From: JANXMY01 sp964251675
GTDB lineage: Bacteria > Armatimonadota > Armatimonadia > Armatimonadales > Capsulimonadaceae
Assembly: GCA_964251675.1 (NCBI GenBank)
Contig: CAXUKS010000019.1
Span: 1-64,000 of the forward strand
DNA: 64,000 nucleotides
Direction: 5' to 3'
The translations under genes and the position numbers were made by a program. Position 1 is the first letter of the stretch. Each line of letters begins with the position of its first letter. The notes beneath the pieces are model-generated. The model searched no databases. It was given only the letters and a program-made list of their open reading frames with translations, and was not told the DNA's origin. Positions 25,636 through 33,486 of the stretch are shown one piece after another.

Positions 25636-28029
25636 TTAGCGGGCGGGGTGGGTCTTGTAGTAGGCGTCCACGGCGGCGCGGAGCTTGATGGCGTAGTCGG
25701 CGACTTTGGAGCGCGTGACGTCGTAGTCCCCGCCGGCCAGGGAGGCCAGCGGCTTGTCCAAGAACGTCTTGACATAGGTTTCGGCGGACGACACCAGCGC
25801 GGGGGCGAGGTGATTGTCTTTGCACTCGCGCAGGGCCGCAAACATCGTGGTCAGGTAGCGCACGTCGGTGACGCCTTCGCGGCAGGCTTCCCAGTGGACT
25901 GTGTCCAGAACGCCGTTCTGGACGGGGTAGGTCAGCATCAGGGGGCGGTAGGCGGCTTTGGTCGGGGCCGCGCCCGCCGAAGACTCATCATAGGGGTCCG
26001 CGCCGAAAGCCGTCTGGTAGTCCGGCAGGTAAGCCCCGTAGAGGCCCGAGCGCCAGAGCAGGTATCCGGCGTTGACCCGGTTTTGTTTGGCGTCTTCATC
26101 GGTTGCAGGCCAGTACCACCAGTCATGGAGCATGGACAGGCGCTGGCCTTTGGTCCGCAGGAGCTGCTGGGCATATTCCGAATTGATGCTGTAAACCACG
26201 ATGTCGGAGTTGGAGGCCAGGGCATCATAATCCGTCTGATGCGGGATGTAGGTCGCATTCGGCAGGTGCGCTTTTGCCAGCGGGGCCATGCGGGCACGGG
26301 CCAGATCGTTCGGCTCCGGGTCGGTGTAATAGGTCAGGGGCGGCGCGGAATGCGCCCCGCGCTGCGATTCAATGGTCTGCGGGTCGCCCGGTCCTTTGTA
26401 GAGGTTGTACGACGAGCCGAGGCCGTGGGCTTTGTAGGCGTCCAGGGCCGTCCAGAGCGTGTCAGGGGAGTCGTACAGCGAGGCAATGGTGAACCCATGA
26501 GCACTGAGGTCCGCAAGCTGTGCATCCAGCGTGGCCGGGGGCACGAAATCCGTCACCAGGTCGCGCCCATCGGCGGAGGGCAGCGCGGTGGGGGTGGGGT
26601 CGAGGCGTGAGCGCAGGTCCATGCCGTACTGCTTGGCGGGCGACAGCAGGCGCAGCGGCAGCACGGTCAGCGACAGGCGCACCGAAGACGGCGGAAGCCC
26701 CTTGCCGGTAATGACGAGCCGGCCGGTGTAGGAGCCAGGGGTCGTATTGCGCGGAACGGTGACGGTCACCCAGAACTGCTTGGATGAGTCGGCGGCGATG
26801 CTGCAGACAGCGGAGCCGGTCAGGCGCATGGCGGGGGCCGGGCCGGACAGGGCGGCGCGGTCGTCTTTGACCAGAAGCTCGGGCGTCAGCCCCGCCGTGT
26901 CCGCATCGCGCAGGGAGCCGGAGCCGGAGCGCGGCCAGACTTTGACGACATGGACCTGCACCAGCGACCGGGACAGCGTTTTACGCGGCCCCGCCAAGTC
27001 GGCAGGCACGGACACGGTCACATCGGCGAGGTCCGTGGGGCTGTACAGGCAGAACGTCGCCGCCTGTGTCTGCTCGGCGCAGGCCGTCACCGTGACATCG
27101 GCATTCAGCCCGGCCACCGGCGGCAGGGAGGTCGGCAGGACCGGGTCAAACAGCGACAGCGGCGCCCAGACCTGATACGGCTTGCCGGACGCGGCCAGCG
27201 CCTGCTGAACCGCTTTCAGCGATGACTGTCGGGACAGCCCCGGCGGGGTCACGGTGAAGCGGAACGCGACGCGCCCGCCATGCACCTGCGCGGGCTGGGT
27301 CGTGACGCCGTAAGAGACGGCGTTCTGCTCTTCCTGCGCTCCGACCGGCTGCCACGCGCCGACGTTGCCTTTTTCAAAGTCCTGCACGGTCAGGCTGTCG
27401 GTCCCCTGCCCTGCCGAGTCCAGCGTGGTCCAGGCGATGTCGTCCACCACCAGCGTTGTCTGCCGTGTGGATGTCACCTCCAGCGCCAGCCCGGTGGCCG
27501 CCGCCCAGTCCGGGCGGGATGAGTCCAGCTCGCTGACCGGCTGCGCGACGGCGGGGAGCATCGTGTCCATGAGCCGGGGCCGGTTGGGGGCGGAGCGCAG
27601 GCTGAACTTGTCTTTGGGGAGGACAAACTCGCGCCAGCCTGCAAAGGTGACGGGGATGGGCGTCGAAATCCAGGCATCACGCGGCAGCGGGTCGGCGGCG
27701 GGCGAGGCGGCGGCGGTGGGGGCCAGCACGCGCACGCGCAGGGTCGCCCCGCTTGCGTCGCCGCGCACCCAGAGGCGGACGGCATTGTGCGTGCCCAGCG
27801 CGGGCTGGCTGTCATTGACCAGCAGCGTCTGCACCGGCATATCGGTTCGCCCGGAGACAATCTGTGTCAGCGGAGACACCGCCGGACGCTTGACCGGCGG
27901 CGCAGGCTGGCGGACAGGCCGCTTTGTGGCGGCAGGCGCGGCGGCGAGAAACGTGGCGGTCAGGGAAAGAGACAGAGCGGCAGAAAGCAGCCGCGCCGCG
28001 CCAGAGCGGCAGGGCAAATGGGAAGTCAA
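25636..28029 (-). CDS. Large secreted DUF4091-type (glycoside hydrolase-like) protein
   Basis: 797 residues. The TTG start at 28029 has AGGAGG 9 bp upstream and begins a signal peptide ending in AAAPAA. The N-terminal part has two carbohydrate-binding-like beta domains (LWVRGDASGATLRVRV; FEKGNVGAWQPVG). A central beta-sandwich (FWVTVTVPRNTTPGSYTGRL) is followed by a TIM-barrel-like region with MLHDWWYWPAT. The C-terminal signature TVHWEACREGVTDVRYLTTM matches DUF4091 proteins, which are related to GH123. Likely an envelope or extracellular glycosidase of unknown specificity. Confidence 0.72.
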   Translation of the reverse strand: MTSHLPCRSGAARLLSAALSLSLTATFLAAAPAATKRPVRQPAPPVKRPAVSPLTQIVSGRTDMPVQTLLVNDSQPALGTHNAVRLWVRGDASGATLRVRVLAPTAAASPAADPLPRDAWISTPIPVTFAGWREFVLPKDKFSLRSAPNRPRLMDTMLPAVAQPVSELDSSRPDWAAATGLALEVTSTRQTTLVVDDIAWTTLDSAGQGTDSLTVQDFEKGNVGAWQPVGAQEEQNAVSYGVTTQPAQVHGGRVAFRFTVTPPGLSRQSSLKAVQQALAASGKPYQVWAPLSLFDPVLPTSLPPVAGLNADVTVTACAEQTQAATFCLYSPTDLADVTVSVPADLAGPRKTLSRSLVQVHVVKVWPRSGSGSLRDADTAGLTPELLVKDDRAALSGPAPAMRLTGSAVCSIAADSSKQFWVTVTVPRNTTPGSYTGRLVITGKGLPPSSVRLSLTVLPLRLLSPAKQYGMDLRSRLDPTPTALPSADGRDLVTDFVPPATLDAQLADLSAHGFTIASLYDSPDTLWTALDAYKAHGLGSSYNLYKGPGDPQTIESQRGAHSAPPLTYYTDPEPNDLARARMAPLAKAHLPNATYIPHQTDYDALASNSDIVVYSINSEYAQQLLRTKGQRLSMLHDWWYWPATDEDAKQNRVNAGYLLWRSGLYGAYLPDYQTAFGADPYDESSAGAAPTKAAYRPLMLTYPVQNGVLDTVHWEACREGVTDVRYLTTMFAALRECKDNHLAPALVSSAETYVKTFLDKPLASLAGGDYDVTRSKVADYAIKLRAAVDAYYKTHPAR

Positions 28030-28194
28030 GCGGGAGGTCCTCCTGGGAGCGGGATAAAGCGGGTGGTGTGAACGCGGATGGTTTTGTGAGACCTAGTAAA
28101 AAGACGGGGTTGGGCGCGGAAAAGTTCCCATAAGAAAAGAGGCTTAGGAAATGTTCCTAGCCTCCTTACGATACAACGAGCAATAGCAGAGAAA
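28030..28194. other. Gap between the DUF4091 gene and the AT-rich island
   Basis: 165 bp with no gene. Base composition changes here from GC-rich to AT-rich at about 28130. AGGAAATGTTCC...GGAGG-type partial pairing around 28146-28165 may be a weak terminator for the membrane-protein gene. Confidence 0.4.
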
Positions 28195-28818
28195 TTAATC
28201 TTTTGTTTTACGCTCAGGTTTTTCAGGTTTCTTTTTGTCATCCTTCTCACCAGGAAACAGACATCTAACAACGATGTAGCACATTCCAGCAACCTGCAAA
28301 AAAGTTTCTCCTACAAGTAACTCAAGAAAGGGTTTATATTTTTCATAGTGGAGCCAGTTCAAGCCAATGGCAATTGTAAGAAAAATCTGAAACAGCACCA
28401 TAATACTCAAAGTCACAAGAAGAAAAATAGACCATTGAATCCTCAGACTGAAATAGTCACTTCTACCTTTATTCTCGATTTCTAGCTGTTTGCTTTTTTC
28501 TCTGGACTTTCTTTCTTGCTTATCAAATTCTCTACTAACTGTGGCTTCAGCTTGGTTTTCCTCATGCTGTGTATCTAAGCTTGGCGCGATTGCAGATTTT
28601 ATGCGGTAAGTAACAGTGTCAATGAATTCGCGCTTTTCAACTTTGGTTGATTCGTTTGGTTCACTAGAATTGTTGCTATCTTCGTCGTCATCTTCAACGG
28701 AGTCTATGTCCTCTGTGTCGTCATTGATATCACCTATTTCAATCTGCGATTTTTCGTGGAAAGACCCGGAAAAGATTTCCTCTTCCGGGTCTTTCATATC
28801 ATCTGTGTTTCCAGACAT
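28195..28818 (-). CDS. Acidic two-helix membrane protein coupled to an ImmA-type protease
   Basis: 207 residues in an AT-rich patch. Residues 1-60 are strongly acidic and probably disordered (EDIDSVEDDDEDSNNSSEP), and residues 60-120 are charged, Lys/Glu-rich and coiled-coil-prone. Two membrane helices follow (about 127-153 and 168-188), then a Lys-rich tail. Both long termini would lie on the same side, probably the cytoplasm. The ATG overlaps the TAA of the protease gene by one base (TAATG), so translation is coupled. I recognise no family. A substrate, effector or anchor for the adjacent protease is the obvious hypothesis. Confidence 0.65.
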   Translation of the reverse strand: MSGNTDDMKDPEEEIFSGSFHEKSQIEIGDINDDTEDIDSVEDDDEDSNNSSEPNESTKVEKREFIDTVTYRIKSAIAPSLDTQHEENQAEATVSREFDKQERKSREKSKQLEIENKGRSDYFSLRIQWSIFLLVTLSIMVLFQIFLTIAIGLNWLHYEKYKPFLELLVGETFLQVAGMCYIVVRCLFPGEKDDKKKPEKPERKTKD

Positions 28819-29405
28819 TATTTCACCTGCTTACCATAAAGACTTTTGAAGCGATATCGCATGACTTCCGAGGAAACACCGAAGATAACTGCCAATTTGT
28901 CAGCAGATTCTGAGTTTGGAACTGGCATCAGGCGTTCGTAGCGATCTAACAGTATTTTTGGCACAAGTAAATTAGCAGCAAAAAAGTTGGCTTGCTTCTC
29001 TGCTAGATTTTCATTTAGTTCTCCAATAGACTGCCTGTAAAGTATTCCGTAATCTGGATTATCTTTTAGCAAATCAGCATGGAGAATCAGGTGTCCCAAC
29101 TCATGAGCAATGGTAAACGCTTGACGTGGTGTCGGGTCAGACCTGTTAATAACGATTTGTTTGGCACCATTGTCTAAGTCAATATAGCCAGAAACCCTTT
29201 GAAAAGCTTGTGGAAATGGCACAGCCACAACTCTGCTGACATAGTTTAATGCGATTTCATCAACTCGCACCGGGGGGTCGGTTACAGAATTGTCGCTAAG
29301 AACTTTAGAGACTTGCTTGAGTATTTCTTCATTTGTGATCTCTTTTACAAATTTATTGAGTATGGTTCTTGAAAGGTCTTCAGGAATGTTTAATGTTGCA
29401 GACAT
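28818..29405 (-). CDS. ImmA/IrrE-family zinc metallopeptidase
   Basis: 195 residues. The zinc motif is HELGH (residues 101-105) in FTIAHELGHLILHADLL, and the third ligand is Glu136 in NLAEKQANFFAANLLVPK. The N-terminal helical region and the C-terminal ADKLAVIFGVSSEVMRYRFKSL, a helix-turn-helix-like segment common at the end of ImmA proteins, are typical. The family cleaves repressors or signalling proteins, as ImmA does ImmR in ICEBs1 and IrrE does DdrO in Deinococcus. AGGAAAAGAG precedes the start. AT-rich composition and AT-leaning codon use differ from neighbours, suggesting recent acquisition. Confidence 0.9.
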   Translation of the reverse strand: MSATLNIPEDLSRTILNKFVKEITNEEILKQVSKVLSDNSVTDPPVRVDEIALNYVSRVVAVPFPQAFQRVSGYIDLDNGAKQIVINRSDPTPRQAFTIAHELGHLILHADLLKDNPDYGILYRQSIGELNENLAEKQANFFAANLLVPKILLDRYERLMPVPNSESADKLAVIFGVSSEVMRYRFKSLYGKQVK

Positions 29406-29686
29406 ATCTCTTTTCCTGTAATCGAATTGAGTGTTCGAGATAACTGATAATAAGCAACAACGTGAATTTAATTTACTATCAGTTTTCTATAATATATCAC
29501 AATACGTGTTGTAAGTAAATGCTATCTATCTGTTTTATATACTTATTTTATTTATTACAGCAAATTTAGGGGTTTATTGGGTACCAAAAACGGATCAATA
29601 TATTGGTAAGGGACATCTGCCATGCAGTTTTGCCGCATGGCAGATGTTGTTGCAAGACGTCTTTAAAACAGCTTCGGTTCCTCAGT
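29406..29686. other. AT-rich regulatory gap upstream of the ImmA gene
   Basis: 281 bp without a gene and the most AT-rich stretch of the window, with several possible -10 boxes on the minus strand between 29490 and 29560. ACATCTGCCATGC (29613-29625) and GCATGGCAGATGT (29635-29647) form a perfect 13-bp hairpin with a 9-nt loop, 40 bp past the stop of the next minus-strand gene. It is probably a transcript end or island boundary; it lacks a clear T-run. Confidence 0.55.
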
Positions 29687-31153
29687 TTATGACATTGGCA
29701 CGAGGCTGGTGTCGGACGAGTCCACGGACACGATGTACCACTGGTCGGCCTGATGGCGCAGGGTGTAGGACACGTAGACGGTCTTGGCGGGGCCGGTGCT
29801 GTCGGTCGGGTCGGTCTGGCCGTCGGCAGGGCCGGTCTGGTCGAAGGGAACCGTTGCGCCGTCGGCTCCGGCGCTTTCGGCGGTAGTTTCTCCGGCGCGG
29901 TAGATGTGGGTTCCGTAGGCAGTCACGTCGCCGTTTTTGGCTTTCCGCAGGCGGGTGAACTCAAAGGACACCGTGCCGAGGCGGGCGAGCGCATCGCGGG
30001 TGATCTGGGCGTAGTCCCCGGATTTCAGCGAGTACGCATACTTTTTGTTCAGCGAGACGCTCAGGCGCGTGTCGTCATCGCGCAGGTGCTTTTTGAGCAG
30101 GGCAATGTCGCCGTCGGTCCAGGCGCGGGCGATGTCGCCGAACGCGGCCTGGTAGGAACCGGCGGGCCAGGAATTACGGATGGCCTCCTGGGCCTGATCG
30201 CCGCCTGCTTCAAGCTGCTGCACGCGGGCCTCATTGGCGACATAATAATTGTTCTGGTTATAGGTCGCCGAGTAGGTCGGGGCGCTGAACGGCAGGAACG
30301 TCGTGTCGTACACCGGCTGATAAGGCTGCCCGATGACGACTACCCCCGTGCCGCCGCCGCCGTAGATATACTGCGGGAACCCGGCATAGACGCTGTAAAC
30401 CGACGGGTAGGTGTAGGTGGAAATGCCAATAGACGAGTAATTGCCGTAATAATAGCCGCCGAGCAGGGGCGGCGCATAGGACGGGTAGCCCCGGTAGCCG
30501 GAATTGTTGTTGTAAATGTAGGTGTTGCCATAGTCGCGGCTCGGCTGTCCGCGCCAGCGGTTCGGAGAGTCGCGCTGACGGGTCGGGCGGTTCCCAAAGC
30601 CGTTGGCCGGGCCAACCGGGGGCGTCTGACTGTTGAAAAACCCGTTGCCCGGCCCCACCGGCGGCGCGGCTCCATGGGTCCAGGGGGTGCCGTTGTTGGT
30701 CCCGTTTCCAAAGCCGTTGTTGTTAGTGTAGCCCTGCGGGTAATCGCGCTGACGACGGCGGTCGGCGGCATCAGGAACCGAGACGGTCGGCCCGGTGCGG
30801 AACTCGCGGCCATAAACCTGGACCGGGGGCGCTCCAGCGGCACTATTGACAGGGCTGCCATAAGAGCGGGACGGCTGTGCGGGCGCTCCGCCCTGCGGCC
30901 TTTGCCAGACGGGACCAGCACTGCGCTGCACGGGCGCGGAAAACTGCTGCACGGGCGCGGAGTTACGCTGCACAGGCGGCGCGGACTGCTGGGGGGCGGA
31001 CTGCTGCTGAGTCGCTCCCCCGGAGCGCAGGCCACGGCTCACGGCCTGCGCCGAGGCAGACGGCGCGGTGGCCAGCAGGGCCAGCGCCGCGAACGCGGTC
31101 AAAGAGAACGGCAGAGAGAAAGACGATGAATATGTAACACGGCTGGCATTCAT
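29687..31153 (-). CDS. Secreted Gln/Pro/Tyr/Asn-rich protein with C-terminal NTF2-like domain
   Basis: 488 residues with GAGG before the ATG. The signal peptide ends ASAQ. Residues 40-290 are low complexity: QQSAPPVQRNSAPVQ repeats, then Gly/Asn/Tyr-rich segments (YIYNNNSGYRGYPSYAPP). The C-terminal 170 residues look folded (FGDIARAWTDGDIALLKKHL, KKYAYSLKSGDYAQITRDAL, VSYTLRHQADQWYIVSVD), consistent with an NTF2/SnoaL-like alpha+beta cone fold. Possibly a surface protein; function unknown. Confidence 0.6.
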   Translation of the reverse strand: MNASRVTYSSSFSLPFSLTAFAALALLATAPSASAQAVSRGLRSGGATQQQSAPQQSAPPVQRNSAPVQQFSAPVQRSAGPVWQRPQGGAPAQPSRSYGSPVNSAAGAPPVQVYGREFRTGPTVSVPDAADRRRQRDYPQGYTNNNGFGNGTNNGTPWTHGAAPPVGPGNGFFNSQTPPVGPANGFGNRPTRQRDSPNRWRGQPSRDYGNTYIYNNNSGYRGYPSYAPPLLGGYYYGNYSSIGISTYTYPSVYSVYAGFPQYIYGGGGTGVVVIGQPYQPVYDTTFLPFSAPTYSATYNQNNYYVANEARVQQLEAGGDQAQEAIRNSWPAGSYQAAFGDIARAWTDGDIALLKKHLRDDDTRLSVSLNKKYAYSLKSGDYAQITRDALARLGTVSFEFTRLRKAKNGDVTAYGTHIYRAGETTAESAGADGATVPFDQTGPADGQTDPTDSTGPAKTVYVSYTLRHQADQWYIVSVDSSDTSLVPMS

Positions 31154-31253
31154 GGAAAGCCTCTTTTCAAAACGCGGAACAAGTGAAGAGCTAATTTAAG
31201 ACGGCAAAGCGTTCTTAAATGTTCCCCATTTTTCACCGGGTTTTAATCCAGTG

Positions 31254-31406
31254 CTATTCGCTCGCCAGACGCGCATCCATTTCTTCGGCAATCGCCTGCG
31301 CGAGCGGGGCGTACAGGCAGACGGTGCGCTCATAGAGAGACAGCAGCTCGGCCAGCGTCAGGCGGCGCAGGAGGCGGCGATAGGTCGTTTGGTCATGCAG
31401 GAGCAT
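31254..31406 (-). CDS. Small protein overlapping the DUF1361 gene
   Basis: A 50-codon frame from an ATG at 31406 (AGAAAGAG upstream) that overlaps the last 14 bp of the DUF1361 gene. The product MLLHDQTTYRRLLRRLTLAE... is a basic amphipathic helix followed by LLSLYERTVCLYAPLAQAIAEEM. Overlap and ribosome site suggest coupled translation. No family recognised. Confidence 0.45.
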   Translation of the reverse strand: MLLHDQTTYRRLLRRLTLAELLSLYERTVCLYAPLAQAIAEEMDARLASE

Positions 31407-32076
31407 GGGAGGTCTCTTTCTCTGATTTGGCCGCACGGGCGGCACGGCGATGGGCCAGCCGCCAGGCCAGCCCGTCCATCCAGATGTCAAACAGCACATA
31501 AAACAGCCACAGGGCCGCGCCGAACAGCACAATCATTCCCAGCAGAAAAGGCCGATGAAAAATCTGGCCGATTGTCTCCAGGAGCTGATGCAGCCGGGCC
31601 GGGTTCAGCAGATCCCAGGAGTTAAACCGCCCGCTCATCAGCCCCAGGTACACGCCCAGGGCGCAGAGCGGGAAAATCAGCGGGCGCAGCACCGCCCCGC
31701 CCCAGCCCAGCCGGCGGCGGGTCAGCCGGTCCAGCGGCCACACCGCCAGGAAGAAGGCCAGCAGGCCCGCGCCGCTGTAAAATAAATAAAACACGGTCAC
31801 GACCAGAAAGTCCAGCCGCCCTTCGCCGCCCTGGTGGGCTTCCTGATACAGCGGACTCTGGGTCACGGTTTCGAGGTAATGCCGCCATTCGGTCAGCAGG
31901 TAGCACGAGTTCGGCAGGAACACCAGCCACACAAAAGCCAGCGGAACCCAGAGCCACCAGCGCACGCGGCCCGCGTGCCGCAAATCACGCCGCGCCCCCC
32001 GCGCAATCGCCGAAGCCAGCAGGACGGGGACGAGGGCCAGAAACAAGTTCCACAGGACATTCAGGGCAGGACGCAT
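31393..32076 (-). CDS. DUF1361-family integral membrane protein
   Basis: 227 residues with about seven hydrophobic segments. The family signature FLPNSCYLLTEWRHYL follows the second helix, and FNSWDLL follows the fifth. Function of the family is unknown. Unusually, the last helix is followed by a basic tail (WRLAHRRAARAAKSEKE). The stop overlaps a small downstream gene. Upstream lies an inverted repeat at 32103-32240 that separates it from the wHTH operon. Confidence 0.8.
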   Translation of the reverse strand: MRPALNVLWNLFLALVPVLLASAIARGARRDLRHAGRVRWWLWVPLAFVWLVFLPNSCYLLTEWRHYLETVTQSPLYQEAHQGGEGRLDFLVVTVFYLFYSGAGLLAFFLAVWPLDRLTRRRLGWGGAVLRPLIFPLCALGVYLGLMSGRFNSWDLLNPARLHQLLETIGQIFHRPFLLGMIVLFGAALWLFYVLFDIWMDGLAWRLAHRRAARAAKSEKETSHAPA

Positions 32077-32102
32077 AGGTGGTTAAATAACAGTGACAGG
32101 AA

Positions 32103-32240
32103 AGCCACGGGTTGAAACCCGAGGCTGAAAAGTGCCCAGTGTCCCGGAGGACACAAGAACAGACAGCCGTGCTCAGGTCTTGTGCTCTTACGTCCCCTGG
32201 ACGGTGGGCTTTTGATAGCCTCGGGTTTCAACCCGTGGCC
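32103..32240. repeat. Composite intergenic inverted repeat, GCCACGGGTT type
   Basis: AGCCACGGGTTGAAACCCGA at the left is mirrored by TCGGGTTTCAACCCGTGGCC at the right. Inside, AGTGTCCCGGAGGACAC forms a small hairpin. Related short forms occur at 57499-57520, 59821-59973 and 60661-60790. Confidence 0.85.
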
Positions 32241-32242
32241 TT

Positions 32243-32602
32243 CTACTCACTCTGCCCTGCTGTGTGGACAATGCGCTCCAGGGCGCTGAGGTAGGCATGG
32301 AACGCTGTCCGGCCTGCCTCAGTGGGGGCATAGGTCGTGTGCGGCTTCTTACGCACGAACTCTTTGGTGCTGACGGCATACCCCGCCTCTTCCAGCTTGG
32401 ACAGGTGAATGGACAGGTTGCCATCGGTGACACCCAGCGTCTCTTTCAGGAAGCGGAAATCCGCCTCGCCCCGCGCCATCAGCGCGGACATGATGCCGAG
32501 GCGCACCTTCTGATGGATCACCTCGTCCAGCGAGTCCAGCGACTCGACCAGCGCGGTATAGGACGAGGGGACATCCCGTGTGGTTGGATCGGCAACAGCC
32601 AT
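32243..32602 (-). CDS. Winged-helix transcriptional regulator
   Basis: 119 residues. The domain (HQKVRLGIMSALMARGEADFRFLKETLGVTDGNLSIHLSKLEEAGYAVSTKEFVRKKPHTTYAPTEAGRTAF, split here as read) is the winged-helix DNA-binding (HTH_34-type) fold related to MarR/ArsR. It follows the membrane-protein gene by 4 bp. This pairing of a small membrane protein with such a regulator is common in several phyla, and the regulator usually controls its own operon. The palindrome ACTTTGCAAAGT just after the operon's start site is the likely target. Confidence 0.88.
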   Translation of the reverse strand: MAVADPTTRDVPSSYTALVESLDSLDEVIHQKVRLGIMSALMARGEADFRFLKETLGVTDGNLSIHLSKLEEAGYAVSTKEFVRKKPHTTYAPTEAGRTAFHAYLSALERIVHTAGQSE

Positions 32603-32606
32603 CAGC

Positions 32607-33221
32607 TTACCACCCGTGCTTCCGCGCCATCAGGACGCCATACCCGATATGAAATCCGCCAAAGGTCAGCGCCATCATATACAGGTGGTATGGGCCGGGC
32701 AGCAGCAGCGTCACCGCCCCGGCCAGCACAAACGCCGCACCGAGAAACGACACGGGCCGAATGGAGAACAAACCCACGGCGCAGATTGCCAGCCCGTAGC
32801 AGAGCATCCAGACCGCCCACACGAACGAGGCCATGTCATGCTGATAGAAAAACAAAGTCAGCAGGGCGGCCACAAAGAACGACGGCAGGGCCGCCACCAG
32901 AATATGCGCCCCGAGCGGCGAGTCCACCCGCTTGCCGATGTGGGCCGCCCGCCGCTTGTTGCAGGCAAACTCGATGGTCACCGCCAGCGCCAGCACCGCC
33001 AGCCACACCGGCCCGAGCCGCAGGTAGTCGGCTTTGACCGGCAGATGCCCGGCCTGACTGAGCAGGATATGGGACAGCCAGACGCCGACAATGGCGGCAA
33101 GACCAATCAGCACCCCGGACAGGCCGGACAGCGTGGAATACTTGGTCGAGCGTTCCATCGTCTGCCGGATGACCCGCAGGTTTTCACGGGCTTCCTCCAG
33201 CGGCGCAAGCAAGGCAGGCAT
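32607..33221 (-). CDS. Multi-pass membrane protein of a wHTH-controlled operon
   Basis: 204 residues from the ATG at 33221, chosen because AGGAG lies 9 bp upstream. A cytoplasmic N-terminus (PLEEARENLRVIRQTMERSTKYSTLSG) is followed by six hydrophobic helices. The N-terminal signature resembles membrane proteins that pair with HTH_34 regulators. Function unknown. The gene has a consensus promoter (33286-33314) and shares a transcript with the regulator. Confidence 0.72.
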   Translation of the reverse strand: MPALLAPLEEARENLRVIRQTMERSTKYSTLSGLSGVLIGLAAIVGVWLSHILLSQAGHLPVKADYLRLGPVWLAVLALAVTIEFACNKRRAAHIGKRVDSPLGAHILVAALPSFFVAALLTLFFYQHDMASFVWAVWMLCYGLAICAVGLFSIRPVSFLGAAFVLAGAVTLLLPGPYHLYMMALTFGGFHIGYGVLMARKHGW

Positions 33222-33260
33222 GGGGGTCTTCTCCTCATCAGTGTTCACGGCATCTACTTT

Positions 33261-33314
33261 ACTTTGCAAAGTGCTTTATGCATGGAGTATAGCACGGGGA
33301 GCGGGGCGTGTCAA
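33261..33314 (-). promoter_or_regulatory. Consensus promoter with palindromic operator at about +10
   Basis: On the minus strand TTGACA (33309-33314), exactly 17 bp, then TATACT (33286-33291). The perfect 12-bp palindrome ACTTTGCAAAGT (33261-33272) lies just downstream of the expected start site, where a bound repressor would block clearance. Confidence 0.85.
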
Positions 33315-33341
33315 GGGGAAAATGGCGCAGGCGTAAAAAAG

Positions 33342-33484
33342 ATGACCTACCTTCCTTGCTTCGCTCATTATTCGCTTCGCAGGGTCCTTCCTAAAGGAAG
33401 GATTAGGAATAGAGGCAGACGGCTTGTATGTTTGTCCTAATCCTTCCTTTAGGAAGGACCCCAGCAAAGCGGGGAAGGTAGGTC
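33342..33484. repeat. Long intergenic inverted repeat, GACCTACCTTCC type
   Basis: GACCTACCTTCC is mirrored by GGAAGGTAGGTC, and GGGTCCTTCCTAAAGGAAGG by CCTTCCTTTAGGAAGGACCC. The middle parts of the arms differ (TTGCTTCGCTCATTATTCGC against CAGCAAAGCG), so they pair only partly. It is the same family as 13798 and 36129. Confidence 0.9.
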
Positions 33485-33486
33485 TC

